NCBI GenBank assembly: GCA_004557645.1
Contig: SFGI01000002.1
Span: 62,001 to 126,000, forward strand
DNA: 64,000 nucleotides
Reading direction: 5' to 3'
Origin: [Eubacterium] saphenum
GTDB lineage: Bacteria > Bacillota > Clostridia > Lachnospirales > Anaerotignaceae
Position numbers and translations under genes: made by a program. Below the pieces are notes generated by a model, which was not told where the DNA came from, made no database searches, and worked only from the letters and a program-made list of their open reading frames with translations. Shown here one piece after another: positions 26,131 through 34,784 of the stretch. How positions within the stretch are numbered: the first letter of the stretch is position 1; each line of letters begins with the position of its first letter.

Positions 26131-27909
26131 TCAAATGGTAATATACAGGGAATCCAGTTTTCTCTTGGCTTCCACCAGCCTTTGGATCTCTTCCACGGTG
26201 GTGGCGTTTGCCGTCAAATGGTCGATCTTTGTCCGTTTCAGCCGCCGCACCTGTTCATTGATGGCTTTTTCCATATCCGCCCCGTTTTCTGTGGGCAGCT
26301 GCACCGCAAAGATCTCTGTCACCATTTTCTGTTCTTTTGTTTCCTCAAAACGGCTCACCAGATCGGCTGGGAACACATGACCCGAGGACCTCCAGAGTTC
26401 ACCGATATAGCCGAAAGCTCTGCGAAAGACTTCTTCCGTGAAATCGTCCTCCTCTATGATGGTTTTGAGGATATCATATACGCCCTGATGCTGGGCACAA
26501 TAGTATAACAAGCTTCTCTGGGCTTCCATCAGCCCTTTTTCTGTTTTCCTGCCCTCTATGCTGTAAGTCTTCAAATTCTGCTGCCGTCTTTCCGCTTCCT
26601 TTTGGAAAGCCTCATCTTCTTTTCGCATCAGTTTTCCGATCTCACTGCAGATGGCTTCTTCTTCCACGCCTGTGACCCGGCTGACTTCGCCGAGGTAGAC
26701 GTTGCGTTCGATCTCGCTGTCCAGTTTTGCCAAAATCTCCGCCGCTTCGGTGGCGAAGCGCACCCGGTGTTCCGGGTTTTTCAGATTATATTTTCGCTGG
26801 ATACAAGCGATCTCAAAGGATATATAATGCACAGCATTGATTAACAATTTAGAAAATTCCGCTGCGCCCTTTGCCTTGATAAATTCGTCAGGGTCCTTCC
26901 CATCGGGAACTTGAGTGACTTTGACCCGGAACCCATTTTTCACCAGCACGGGGATGGCCCGCAGTGCTGCGTTGGTTCCGGCTTCGTCACTATCATAGAG
27001 CAAAATGACATCATCGGCAAAACGCTTCAATGTCCTTGCGTGCTCCTGATTGAATGCTGTGCCCAAGGATGCCACAACATTGTGGAACCCTGCCTGATAG
27101 ATGGAAAGCATGTCCATATAGCCCTCCACCAGAATCAGTTCCCGTTTCCTTGCTGCCTTGGCAAAATTCAAACCGTAGAGGTTTCTGCTTTTGCTGAACA
27201 GGATGGTTTCGGGAGAATTCAGATATTTTGGTTCACCCTTGGCAAGGATGCGCCCGCCGAAGCCAACGACCCGCCCCTGCACATCGAAAATAGGGAACAT
27301 CAACCGACCGCGGAAACGGTCATGATAGCCTTTGCCATCTTTATTTTCCAGCACCAGCCCTGTTTTCAGGATATCAGATACGCTGAAGCCCTTTTCCTTC
27401 AGATGCTTGAAGAGGGCATCATAGCGATCGGGGGAATAGCCGATGCCGAATTTTCTTGCGATCCTGGGGTCCATCTGCCGTTTTTGCAGATAGGCTCTCG
27501 CCTCTTTCCCCTCCTCGCTCTGCAGGCAATCGTAAAAAAATCTGCCTGCGGTGGTGTGTATATCGAACAATCTTTGCTTCAACTGCTCTGCAGCGATGGC
27601 CTGAGCATTTTTTTCCGGCTCCGGCAGAGTGATATGGGCTCTGTCTGCCAGCCGCTTCATGGCTTCGGGGAAGTCACAGTTTTCCATTTCCATCAGGAAG
27701 GAAAATACATTCCCCGCTGCGCCGCAACCAAAGCAGTAGTAAAACTGTTTTTCGCTGTTGACGGAAAAGGAAGCAGTCTTTTCGTTATGAAAAGGGCATA
27801 GCCCAAAATAGGAACTGCCCTTCTGCTTCAATGGAACATACTGGGAAATGACTTCAACGATATCGTTCTGCAGGCGTACTTCGTCGACGACCTCTCTCGG
27901 ATATCTCAC
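26131..27909 (-). CDS. dnaG: DNA primase
   Basis: 592 residues starting at a GTG (27909) with GGGGAG upstream. It makes RNA primers for lagging-strand synthesis. The CHC2 zinc site is C38-x2-H41 and C59-x2-C62 (CPFHNEKTASFSV and YYCFGCGAAGNVF); the catalytic core has RFRGRLMFPIFDVQGRVVGF, the TOPRIM motif LILVEGYMDMLSIYQAGF, and LLYDSDEAGTNAALR with the metal-binding acidic residues. The C-terminal helical part (from about 430) should bind DnaB helicase. Second gene of the dgt-dnaG-rpoD cluster. Confidence 0.97.
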   Translation of the reverse strand: MRYPREVVDEVRLQNDIVEVISQYVPLKQKGSSYFGLCPFHNEKTASFSVNSEKQFYYCFGCGAAGNVFSFLMEMENCDFPEAMKRLADRAHITLPEPEKNAQAIAAEQLKQRLFDIHTTAGRFFYDCLQSEEGKEARAYLQKRQMDPRIARKFGIGYSPDRYDALFKHLKEKGFSVSDILKTGLVLENKDGKGYHDRFRGRLMFPIFDVQGRVVGFGGRILAKGEPKYLNSPETILFSKSRNLYGLNFAKAARKRELILVEGYMDMLSIYQAGFHNVVASLGTAFNQEHARTLKRFADDVILLYDSDEAGTNAALRAIPVLVKNGFRVKVTQVPDGKDPDEFIKAKGAAEFSKLLINAVHYISFEIACIQRKYNLKNPEHRVRFATEAAEILAKLDSEIERNVYLGEVSRVTGVEEEAICSEIGKLMRKEDEAFQKEAERRQQNLKTYSIEGRKTEKGLMEAQRSLLYYCAQHQGVYDILKTIIEEDDFTEEVFRRAFGYIGELWRSSGHVFPADLVSRFEETKEQKMVTEIFAVQLPTENGADMEKAINEQVRRLKRTKIDHLTANATTVEEIQRLVEAKRKLDSLYITI

Positions 27910-28122
27910 GTGATCACTCCCCTTCCTAACAGTCGAAAAGGAAGCGTTTTCACTTCCTTTCTCCTATTTAGATTCGACATTTTTGCGGAAAATCCTTCTC
28001 CATTGTATACATTTTGTAGGGATGAACAAAAAAAATGCAAAAACCCCTTGACTTTTTCAAACTTTGTGCAAAATGCAATAATGATTTCAATCAAAAATGT
28101 TCCTTTTTTCAACCAGATCCTC

Positions 28123-29136
28123 TCAAAGGACCGTCCATTCCTGGGGGATAAACAGCTCCTTATATTTTGCCACAGCAAAACGATCCGTCATACAGGCAAT
28201 ATAATCACAGACCACCTGACGCACCGGGTCACCATCCTCCAACAGCACCTGAAATTCGGAAGACATTTCTTCGGGGTATTCCAAATAATAATCAAACAGA
28301 TCGCCGATAATTTTTTCCGCTTTTTTATGCTCCGCTACAGCAATATCGCTGGCATAAACATGCCTGAACATAAAGGCCCGCAGGTCTTTCAGGGTCGTCC
28401 GCATTTCTTCGCTCATGCGGATATCATTGATATCCATACTGTTTTGGATCGTATCCCGCACCATGGCGTTAATGCGGCTGCTGGAACGGGTGCCGATACG
28501 GGCAACGATCTCTCTGGGAATATCCCGGGGACGCAGCATCCCCGCCCGGATGGCATCATCAATATCATGGTTGGTATAGGCAATTTTATCGGAAAGCTGT
28601 ACGATCTTCCCTTCCAAAGTGGCAGGGCTGCCGCTGGTGCGGTGGTTCAAAATACCATCCCGCACTTCCCACGTCAGATTCAGCCCACGACCGTCTTTTT
28701 CCAGCCGTTCCACCACCCGCAGGCTCTGCTCATTATGGGCAAAGCCGCCGCTGTCTTTGCAAAGGGTGTCCAGCTTTCTCTCCCCTGCATGGCCAAAAGG
28801 GGTATGGCCCAAATCGTGACCCAAAGCGATGGCCTCCGTCAGATCTTCATTCAGGCGCAATGCACGGGCAATGCTTCTGGCGATCTGGGAAACCTCCAGG
28901 GTATGGGTCAGGCGGGTGCGGTAATGGTCCCCCTCCGGGGAGATGAATACCTGTGTTTTATGCTTCATGCGGCGAAAGGATTTGCAATGGATGATACGGT
29001 CTCTGTCCCGCTGGAAATCCGTACGGATATCGCATTTTTCCTCTTCCCTCTGCCGACCTTTCGTATTGACGCTTTTTGTGGCAAACTGCCCCAGCATCTT
29101 CTCTTCCAGTTCTTCTTGAAACTGCCGTAATTCCAT
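28123..29136 (-). CDS. dgt: Deoxyguanosinetriphosphate triphosphohydrolase-like protein
   Basis: 337 residues. HD-domain enzyme that hydrolyses dNTPs to deoxynucleoside and triphosphate. The metal-binding motif is RLTHTLEVSQIARSIARAL (first His) and EAIALGHDLGHTPFGHAGER (HD pair); the N-terminal RDRDRIIHCKSFRRMKHKTQ contains the substrate-binding region, and VQLSDKIAYTNHDIDDAIRAG supplies the last Asp. It lies upstream of dnaG, separated by 213 nt (27910-28122) without a gene. This position next to dnaG-rpoD is usual in Clostridia and fits a role in nucleotide pool control. Confidence 0.93.
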   Translation of the reverse strand: MELRQFQEELEEKMLGQFATKSVNTKGRQREEEKCDIRTDFQRDRDRIIHCKSFRRMKHKTQVFISPEGDHYRTRLTHTLEVSQIARSIARALRLNEDLTEAIALGHDLGHTPFGHAGERKLDTLCKDSGGFAHNEQSLRVVERLEKDGRGLNLTWEVRDGILNHRTSGSPATLEGKIVQLSDKIAYTNHDIDDAIRAGMLRPRDIPREIVARIGTRSSSRINAMVRDTIQNSMDINDIRMSEEMRTTLKDLRAFMFRHVYASDIAVAEHKKAEKIIGDLFDYYLEYPEEMSSEFQVLLEDGDPVRQVVCDYIACMTDRFAVAKYKELFIPQEWTVL

Positions 29137-29299
29137 AGCTATCCCTCCTTCTTATACCAAAGTACAAATTTCTCCTATTACTTTTAGAATACGCCGTTTC
29201 CCTTGAAAATCCTCTTTTTCCCATAGAAAAAGCCCCCTTTTTGAGAGGACTTTCTGCATCATATCTGATATTTTTTTGTTTTTGTCCGGTTTCTTCCAC

Positions 29300-30088
29300 T
29301 CACTGGGGAACCTTGCCGCCGCCGTGGTATTCCGCGTATTTCTTCCCCCGCACCTGCACAAATTCCATTTCGGGATAGCGCAGTGCCGTCAGATATCCGC
29401 CATAAACACAGCCTTGGTCAATATCCACGGTGCGATTAATGATTTCCGGCTTTTCCACCACCGTATGCCCATAGACCACAAAGGGCTGCCCGTCATATTC
29501 CGCCGCCCAGTCCAGCCGTTCCGGCTTACCGTTTTCATCGAATCGTCCTGTGGTTTCCCCATAAAGGCAGACCGCACGGATCTTATTGGAAAATTTTCCA
29601 ATGGATTCAGGACGCAGACCGCCATGGACGATGGCCAGCTGTTTTCTGTCCAACAGCAGATAGAAGCACTGGCTTTCATAGCAGCGCATATAGCGGTTGC
29701 GAAAAACTGTGCGTTCTTCCTTGGGCAGCTTGTCCAGTTCCGCCACGGTGTTTTCCAAGCCATGGGACAGGTGGACACGGTTGCCAAGGAAATACCGATA
29801 CAGCTTGTTGCAATGGTTTCCATGGACCCAGAAGGCACCGCCATGGTTCACCTGATCGATCCAGAAATTCAGGCAGGCCAGATTTTTGTGTCCTTTGTCC
29901 GCCACATCCCCCACAGAAATGAGCCTTCTGCCTTCGGGATGGACATAACAGCTGTCCTTTTTTTCATAGCCCAGTTTTCGGATCAGCTCCATCAGCTCAT
30001 CATAGCAGCCGTGGACATCCCCGACAATATCAAATTTATTTTCTCGAAATTCCAATATGCGGAAATTTCGTTCTCTGCGCTCCTTCAT
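29300..30088 (-). CDS. Calcineurin-like (PPP-type) phosphatase
   Basis: 262 residues. The phosphoesterase motifs are FDIVGDVHGCYDELMELI (first, GDxHG), ISVGDVADKGHKNL (second, GDxxDKG), FWVHGNHCNK (third, GNHD-type), and later VHGG and VVYGHT. It resembles PrpE/Ap4A hydrolases and the phosphatase part of polynucleotide kinase-phosphatases; substrates could be dinucleoside polyphosphates, phosphoproteins or nucleic acid ends. Stand-alone gene upstream of dgt. AGGAAG lies before the ATG at 30088. Confidence 0.85.
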   Translation of the reverse strand: MKERRERNFRILEFRENKFDIVGDVHGCYDELMELIRKLGYEKKDSCYVHPEGRRLISVGDVADKGHKNLACLNFWIDQVNHGGAFWVHGNHCNKLYRYFLGNRVHLSHGLENTVAELDKLPKEERTVFRNRYMRCYESQCFYLLLDRKQLAIVHGGLRPESIGKFSNKIRAVCLYGETTGRFDENGKPERLDWAAEYDGQPFVVYGHTVVEKPEIINRTVDIDQGCVYGGYLTALRYPEMEFVQVRGKKYAEYHGGGKVPQ

Positions 30089-30233
30089 GTACAGCTTCCT
30101 TTCAGGAGTTTTTTCTATTTTCAGAATTTCCTACTATAATGATACCACAAAAAAGTGTTTATTTATAGGAGAAAACATAAAAAACTTTTGGAAGCATATA
30201 TATTATAAGGAAAGAAAACCCACGGAGGTTCCC

Positions 30234-30584
30234 ATGTATTCCAACAAAAATATCCCGGCACCTTTCAATCAGCCTCAGCACACCAACTGCCGAAAAGAAA
30301 CCCCGGCAAGCCAACTGCCCACACCTTCACCATCAAAAAACAACGCGGAAAGGCTTGGAACAAAAGGTTTTCCAGATAGAATCCGCAGGCAAAATTCATT
30401 TTCGCCGAGAAGAACAGTTGTGCATGGCGAAGAAAACGCCACCGCCGTTAGGCGGCTTGCCGAAGGCAAGTGCTTTGACAAGGTTTCAAGGCTGTCCAGC
30501 CGCCGGAACTTGTCTGTTTTTCCCGCTATTTTGCTTGTCAAAATCCTGATTTTGACAAAAGGGGAGAAAAAATCTCCCCCTTAA
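30234..30584 (+). CDS. Possible small gene whose 3' part is repeat copy C
   Basis: An ATG at 30234 has a good ACGGAGG site 6 nt upstream and opens a frame reading MYSNKNIPAPFNQPQHTNCR with a Pro/Asn-rich continuation. From about codon 38 the frame runs into dispersed repeat copy C and ends in it at 30584, so the last 75 or so codons are repeat-derived. Either the repeat inserted into a real gene and gave it a new end, or the frame is accidental. No family recognised. Confidence 0.3.
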   Translation: MYSNKNIPAPFNQPQHTNCRKETPASQLPTPSPSKNNAERLGTKGFPDRIRRQNSFSPRRTVVHGEENATAVRRLAEGKCFDKVSRLSSRRNLSVFPAILLVKILILTKGEKKSPP

Positions 30585-30595
30585 AGAGGGTGACG
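30345..30595 (+). repeat. Dispersed structured intergenic repeat, copy C
   Basis: Starts with GCGGAAAGGCTTGGAAC like copy B and shares with copy A an internal block of about 80 nearly identical bases (around 30415-30495). It ends in the 24-nt hairpin 30535-30558, whose stem differs from copies A and B at two base pairs, both still paired (C-G to T-A and G-C to A-T), then a GGGGAGA/TCTCCCC hairpin at 30561-30580. Confidence 0.8.
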
Positions 30596-30618
30596 CATTG
30601 CGCCACCCTTTTGCACGG

Positions 30619-30876
30619 TCACAGTCCCAGCATTGCCATGATCTGTGCCAATTGTGCCTGTTCCTTTTTGGGCAGGCTTGCCGCCACTGCCGCCAGCAGG
30701 GCTTTCTGTTCTTCCGGGGGAAGCTGCCCGCCCTCTGATAATTTTTCGCCATATTCCAGGAAAATATCCAATCGTTCCATGCCAGTTTTTCCCTTGCATT
30801 TTTCCGCTGCCTCCCGCATGAGCCGCAACCGTTCCTCTCCCAAAGCCTGCACTTCCGGGGTATCCCATGTGTTCAT
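30619..30876 (-). CDS. Small helical protein of unknown function (protease locus)
   Basis: 85 residues, MNTWDTPEVQALGEERLRLM then Lys/Glu/Ala/Leu-rich helices up to QIMAMLGL; no signal peptide, no membrane segment, no cysteine pair of note. Its start overlaps the stop of the 152-residue gene upstream (30873-30876, ATGA), which supports both as real and co-translated. The pattern PPEEQKALLAAVAASLPKKE resembles LPPEERNQMQTILRML in the upstream protein, so the two may share a fold. I recognise no family. Confidence 0.7.
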   Translation of the reverse strand: MNTWDTPEVQALGEERLRLMREAAEKCKGKTGMERLDIFLEYGEKLSEGGQLPPEEQKALLAAVAASLPKKEQAQLAQIMAMLGL

Positions 30877-31331
30877 TTCAAGCCCTCCCGTTCCATGATC
30901 TCTTTCATATCCAGCATTCTCAATATGGTCTGCATCTGGTTTCTCTCCTCCGGCGGCAGATATTCCTGTACTGCCCGCAGCATTTTCCGCTGTCTGAGAC
31001 GGGGCGGTTCCTCCTGCCGTTCTCTTGCCTCCAGCAGGCCCCCGTTCAATACTCTCTGCATTTCCATCAGGCGAACCACAATATACAAATCCCGCTGATA
31101 TTCCCGATTCAAAAAAGGAATGGCTGCGGTGATCATATTTTCATTTCGATTGCGGGCAAAGAGCTCCCCTTCCTCTTTTTTCTCCACAGGAGGGACGGGG
31201 GGTTGGGATGCTGCAGGCCCCATGAGCCGCTGTAGCCTTTGGACTCGCTGCATCATCTTCAGGGCATCCTGCCCCTGCTCTCCCATCAATGCCGAAAGCA
31301 TCTCCATTCCGTTTTTTTCTGCCACAGACAT
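30873..31331 (-). CDS. Helical protein of unknown function (protease locus)
   Basis: 152 residues beginning MSVAEKNGMEMLSALMGEQG. Residues 20-60 are Met/Gln/Pro-rich; residues 65-100 (ITAAIPFLNREYQRDLYIVV) and the C-terminus are strongly helical, cytoplasmic and charged. AAGGAGAGG precedes the ATG. It is divergent from the split S8 protease gene (31423) with a 91-nt shared promoter region and is translationally coupled to the 85-residue protein. No family recognised. The tight divergent placement hints at a partner or substrate of the protease; that is inference. Confidence 0.72.
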   Translation of the reverse strand: MSVAEKNGMEMLSALMGEQGQDALKMMQRVQRLQRLMGPAASQPPVPPVEKKEEGELFARNRNENMITAAIPFLNREYQRDLYIVVRLMEMQRVLNGGLLEARERQEEPPRLRQRKMLRAVQEYLPPEERNQMQTILRMLDMKEIMEREGLK

Positions 31332-31391
31332 CCTCTCCTTTTTCTTCCTAAAATAAAGGTATGCCCCAAAGTCCCCAAAAATGCTTTTTTA

Positions 31392-31399
31392 CATACTTT
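31392..31399 (+). promoter_or_regulatory. Possible mother-cell sigma (SigE/SigK-type) -10 element before the split protease gene
   Basis: CATACTTT matches the CATANNNT -10 pattern of sporulation sigma factors E and K. It stands right before the AAAGGAG site of the protease gene, which would give a very short leader, and I see no convincing -35 element. A weak hint only. Confidence 0.2.
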
Positions 31400-31422
31400 A
31401 GTAAAGAAAGGAGATGCTTGCC

Positions 31423-31626
31423 ATGTCGTTGATGAAACACCTTTTTTCTGCGGAGCTGTCTGCATCTGCAGGCAAACGGAGGCTCTCCATCGCATTTCTG
31501 GATACGGGGATCTCTCCCGTGGAGGATTTTATACTGCCGGAAAACCGTATCGTGGCTTTTCGGGATCTGATCAATGGGAAACGGGAGCCTTATGACGATA
31601 ACGGTCACGGCACCCATGTCACGGGT
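31423..31626 (+). pseudogene. Subtilisin-like S8 protease, 5' part (interrupted by the mobile segment)
   Basis: 68 codons from the ATG at 31423 (AAAGGAG at about 31407-31413; an ATG at 31414 abuts that site). The part ends in the 15-bp repeat at 31612-31626. It carries two of the three catalytic residues: D27 in AFLDTGIS and H62 in NGHGTHVTG. The rest of the protease lies at 38450-39127, and joining codon 68 to 38450 keeps the frame and gives one 293-residue protein. There is no signal peptide, so the protease would be cytoplasmic, like ISP/AprX. Unless the segment excises, this part cannot be active. Confidence 0.9.
31612..31626 (+). repeat. Left attachment repeat (attL core)
   Basis: ACCCATGTCACGGGT, identical to 38435-38449. 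It falls on the codons for THVTG of the protease active-site motif, so the element entered at a highly conserved sequence. Confidence 0.88.
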
Positions 31627-31650
31627 GCAGAAAGCAATTTTTCGCAAACG

Positions 31651-31683
31651 AAAAACCCCCGTCTGTTTCCAGACGAGGGTTTT
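31651..31683 (-). terminator. Terminator of the TRAP operon
   Basis: AAAACCCTCGTCTG pairs with CAGACGGGGGTTTTT on the minus strand with a short loop. It closes the operon about 55 nt after the micro-protein stop and only 25 bp from the element edge. Confidence 0.8.
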
Positions 31684-31737
31684 CCCGGAGTTCAATATGA
31701 GCTACATCTAATTGGGATAGATGAAGGTCATCGAGTT

Positions 31738-31827
31738 TCAACCGTAATAGTAGAACATACAAAGCGCTGTCATCAATATGATGCCGCAGTCCAGCATACT
31801 TTGTACAATTTTTTTCGAAATACTCAT
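31738..31827 (-). CDS. 29-residue membrane micro-protein of the TRAP operon
   Basis: An ATG at 31827 with AAGGAGTTG 7 nt upstream opens a frame of 29 codons ending at TGA 31738. It has a short polar start (MSISKKIVQSMLDCG) and a hydrophobic second half (IILMTALCMFYYYG), so a single membrane segment. It is the last gene after dctM (39 nt gap) and before the operon terminator. The good ribosome binding site and placement argue for translation. Small subunits of this size are not part of the usual TRAP scheme. Confidence 0.55.
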   Translation of the reverse strand: MSISKKIVQSMLDCGIILMTALCMFYYYG

Positions 31828-31866
31828 ATCAATCAACTCCTTGAGAAGCTTTTAACAATACTGTTC

Positions 31867-33156
31867 TTAGCCCATCAGGTTAGGCAGGAACATGGAAATT
31901 GCAGGAATATAGGTGATGCACAGCAGAGTGATGATCATCAGTGCCAAGAAGGGAATGATACCCTTGATAACCGTATCCAGCGTGGTTTCGCCTACACGGG
32001 ATGCAACGAACAGGTTTACGCCCAGTGGAGGTGTGATGAAGCCGATTGCCAGGTTAACTACCATGATGATACCGAAGTGTGTAACATCTACGCCCATTGC
32101 TGTTACAACGGGGTACAGGATAGGAGCCAGGATCATGATCGCACACAGTGTTTCCATGAAGCAGCCAACGATCAGCAGCAGGATGTTGATCAGCAGCAGG
32201 ATAACGATCTTGCTATCTGTCAGAGCCAGCATAGCGGATGCAACTGTTGTAGGGATACGGCCCAGTGTCAGGACTTTGGAGAAGCCTGCAGCACAGCCGA
32301 TAACGATCAGGATGGATGCTGTTGTTTCACAAGCATTCTTTGTGCACTGGAGCAGTTTTTTCAGATCCAGTTCTTTGTAGATGATGCAGCCAACAATCAA
32401 GCTGTAGATAACGGATACAGCCGCTGCTTCTGTTGGTGTGAAGATACCGCCGTAGATACCGCCCAGGATGATAACGGGAGACAGGATCGCCCAGAAACCT
32501 TCTTTTGTTTCATGGAGCGCTCTCTTCATGCTGAATGGTTCGTCGTCACCTTTGTAGCCCATCTTCTTTGCATAGAAGTAGGAGTAAGCGATCAGTACCA
32601 GACCGATCAGCATACCAGGTACGAAACCAGCCAGGAACAGAGTAGATACGGAGCTGTTTGTTGTTACAGCGTAGATAACCATAGGGATACTGGGAGGGAT
32701 GATAACACCGATGGAACCAGCTGCTGCGATCAGAGCCAGTACGAATTTTTTATCATAGCCTTTTTCCAGCATTGTGGGGATAACCATACCACCTACAGCA
32801 GCAACTGTAGCGGGGCCGGAACCGGAGATCGCCGCGAAGAACATACATACAACGACTGTTACGATAGCCAGACCACCCTGGATTCTACCGAAGAATACAT
32901 TGGCCAGATTCAGCAGTCTCTTGGAGATACCGCCGCCGCCCATCAGTTCACCGGCAAAGATGAAGAAGGGGATCGCCATTGTAGGGAAAGAGTCGCAGCC
33001 AGTTACCATGTTCTGTGCGATGAAGCCCAGTGTCAGCTGTTTTGTATAAAGGATATAGCCCAGAGATGCAATACCCAGGGAGAAACCGATGGGAACTGTC
33101 AGCACCAGACATGCGATCAATGTAAGAAATACTACTGCAGCAATAGAACCTGTCAT
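31867..33156 (-). CDS. dctM: TRAP transporter large permease subunit (DctM family)
   Basis: 429 residues, about twelve membrane segments over the whole length, the standard size for DctM. The first segments read VVFLTLIACLVLTVPIGFSL; conserved parts include MAIPFFIFAGELMGGGGISK, AAISGSGPATVAAVG and GFITPPLGVNLFVAS, which line the sodium- and substrate-translocation path. It works with DctQ and the binding protein DctP to import a carboxylate with Na+. It overlaps dctQ by 4 nt (ATGA at 33153-33156). Cargo of the mobile element. Confidence 0.95.
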   Translation of the reverse strand: MTGSIAAVVFLTLIACLVLTVPIGFSLGIASLGYILYTKQLTLGFIAQNMVTGCDSFPTMAIPFFIFAGELMGGGGISKRLLNLANVFFGRIQGGLAIVTVVVCMFFAAISGSGPATVAAVGGMVIPTMLEKGYDKKFVLALIAAAGSIGVIIPPSIPMVIYAVTTNSSVSTLFLAGFVPGMLIGLVLIAYSYFYAKKMGYKGDDEPFSMKRALHETKEGFWAILSPVIILGGIYGGIFTPTEAAAVSVIYSLIVGCIIYKELDLKKLLQCTKNACETTASILIVIGCAAGFSKVLTLGRIPTTVASAMLALTDSKIVILLLINILLLIVGCFMETLCAIMILAPILYPVVTAMGVDVTHFGIIMVVNLAIGFITPPLGVNLFVASRVGETTLDTVIKGIIPFLALMIITLLCITYIPAISMFLPNLMG

Positions 33157-33641
33157 GCTTCAGCCACCTCCTCGTGATTTTTCAATGCTTTTACGCGTCT
33201 AAAGATACACTGGATCTGACGGATCGCTGTCAGCGCCATACCGATCATGGGAGCAGCATATACGAACTGCATGGGGATACGCATAGCGGGAGACATCTGA
33301 CCGGACCAAGCGATCTTGTTGAATACTGTTACGCCTGTTACAGCGATGAAGATGGAGAAGCCCAGAACGATCAGTTCACTGAGGATCTCAATATAAGGAC
33401 GTGCCTTTTTGGGATACAGATTGATGGCAGCGTCGATACGGATATGTTTTTCTCTTCTTGCTGTGTAGCTGACAGAGAAGTAAACCAGCCATACGAACAT
33501 ATATCTTGCCAGTTCTTCAGACCATGTCAGGGAGTTCTGGAATGCGTAACGCATAACTACCTGAATGAAAATGATGATACTCATTGCAAAAATCAGTGGA
33601 ATCATGAAAAATTCTTCCAAATGATCCATAAACCATTTCAT
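33153..33641 (-). CDS. dctQ: TRAP transporter small permease subunit (DctQ family)
   Basis: 162 residues with four membrane segments (about 15-35, 48-65, 88-108, 128-148), the usual DctQ layout. IIFIQVVMRYAFQNSLTWSE and ELARYMFVWLVYFSVSYTAR are the family signatures around the first two segments. It holds DctM in the complex. Located 21 nt after dctP and overlapping dctM by 4 nt. Confidence 0.94.
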   Translation of the reverse strand: MKWFMDHLEEFFMIPLIFAMSIIIFIQVVMRYAFQNSLTWSEELARYMFVWLVYFSVSYTARREKHIRIDAAINLYPKKARPYIEILSELIVLGFSIFIAVTGVTVFNKIAWSGQMSPAMRIPMQFVYAAPMIGMALTAIRQIQCIFRRVKALKNHEEVAEA

Positions 33642-33662
33642 AGTTTTTCCGCCCCTTTCCTA

Positions 33663-34784
33663 TTAACCTTCAGCAGGGAATTTTGCCTTTGCTTTTTCCA
33701 CTTCGCTGTACAGCAGGTCTACAACAGAAGGATCTGTTACTTTCTGATAAGCCATATCCTTCAGACCTTCACAAGCTGCCACCATTTCTGCTCTTGCTTC
33801 GGGGGACAGATCGCTGTATTCCATGGAACCGCAATTTTTGATGTTTTCGATAGCAACTGCTTCATATTCGGAACATCTTTCACGTTCGTAAGCAACAGCT
33901 TCGTCGGAAACTTTCAGAACGATTTCCTGCTGTTCGGGTGTCAGACCATCGAATTTTTCCTTACTCATCAGGATCAGGTAAGGAGAATAGATGTGTTTTG
34001 TATATGTATAGTGGCTCTGTACTTCATAGAATTTTGTCTGCCATGTCAGTTCGGCACCGTTATCCTGTGCGTCTACTGTTTTCTGCTGCAGTGCTGTAAA
34101 CAGTTCAGTGAAGGCCATGGGTGTGGGGTTCGCACCGTAGTTTTTCCACTGCTGCAGCTGCAGTTCGTTTTCCATGATACGGATCTTGATACCCTGCAGG
34201 TCGGACATGGAGTTGATGGGTTTGTTGGTGGACAGAGTACGGAAGGAGTTTTCCTGCCACTGCAACAGTTTAAAGCCGGAATCTTCCAGGCCTGCAGCCA
34301 GTCTGTCGCCCAGAGGGCCATCCAGAACTTCATATACCTGCTGTTTGTTATCGAACAGCCAAGGGATATCCAGACAGAAGATATCATTTTCGAAGGAAGC
34401 TACTGTTGCGTTTGTTGCCAGTACGATGTCGTAGTTACCAAACTGGCAGCCTTCCAGCAGTTCACGTTCAGAACCAAGTACGTTGTCGGTGTAAATATCG
34501 CAGCTCAGTGTGCCGCCAGATTCCTGTTCCAGACGCATTTTGAAGAATTTTGCAGCGTCGATTGTCGCAGGAGCGTTACCCAATGCGTAGATGAAACGAT
34601 AGCAGTCATCTGTCAGTTCTACGCCGGAATCAAAGTTTACAGGTTCTACTTTCTTTTCTACAAAACCTGTATTTGTTGCTGTTGTGTTTTCGCCTGTTGC
34701 AGCATCTTCAGAACCGCCGCAGCCAGCCAGACCAAACACTGTAACTGCCGCCAACATGGCAGCAAGACCTCTTTTCAAGATCAT
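33663..34784 (-). CDS. dctP: TRAP transporter solute-binding lipoprotein (DctP family)
   Basis: 373 residues. A lipoprotein signal with lipobox LAGC (Cys at about 22) anchors it outside the membrane. The family core is present: GIKIRIMENELQLQQWKNYG with the Arg that clamps the substrate carboxylate, then ANPTPMAFTELFTALQQKTV and DAQDNGAELT. Substrates of such proteins are mostly C4-dicarboxylates, sugar acids or keto acids; the paired FCD-type regulator fits an organic acid, but the exact one is open. GAGGAGGG precedes the ATG at 34784. First gene of the operon, after a leader of about 200 nt. Confidence 0.94.
   Translation of the reverse strand: MILKRGLAAMLAAVTVFGLAGCGGSEDAATGENTTATNTGFVEKKVEPVNFDSGVELTDDCYRFIYALGNAPATIDAAKFFKMRLEQESGGTLSCDIYTDNVLGSERELLEGCQFGNYDIVLATNATVASFENDIFCLDIPWLFDNKQQVYEVLDGPLGDRLAAGLEDSGFKLLQWQENSFRTLSTNKPINSMSDLQGIKIRIMENELQLQQWKNYGANPTPMAFTELFTALQQKTVDAQDNGAELTWQTKFYEVQSHYTYTKHIYSPYLILMSKEKFDGLTPEQQEIVLKVSDEAVAYERERCSEYEAVAIENIKNCGSMEYSDLSPEARAEMVAACEGLKDMAYQKVTDPSVVDLLYSEVEKAKAKFPAEG

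Noticed and set aside
28040..28085. TTGACT-type promoter on the plus strand upstream of dnaG
   Set aside because: There is no plus-strand gene to serve; AT-rich intergenic DNA gives such matches by chance.
31627..33177. Continuation of the split protease frame as a 587-residue protein
   Set aside because: Beyond 31626 the frame is the antisense of the TRAP genes and is Cys/Gln/Asp-rich junk; the true continuation is at 38450.
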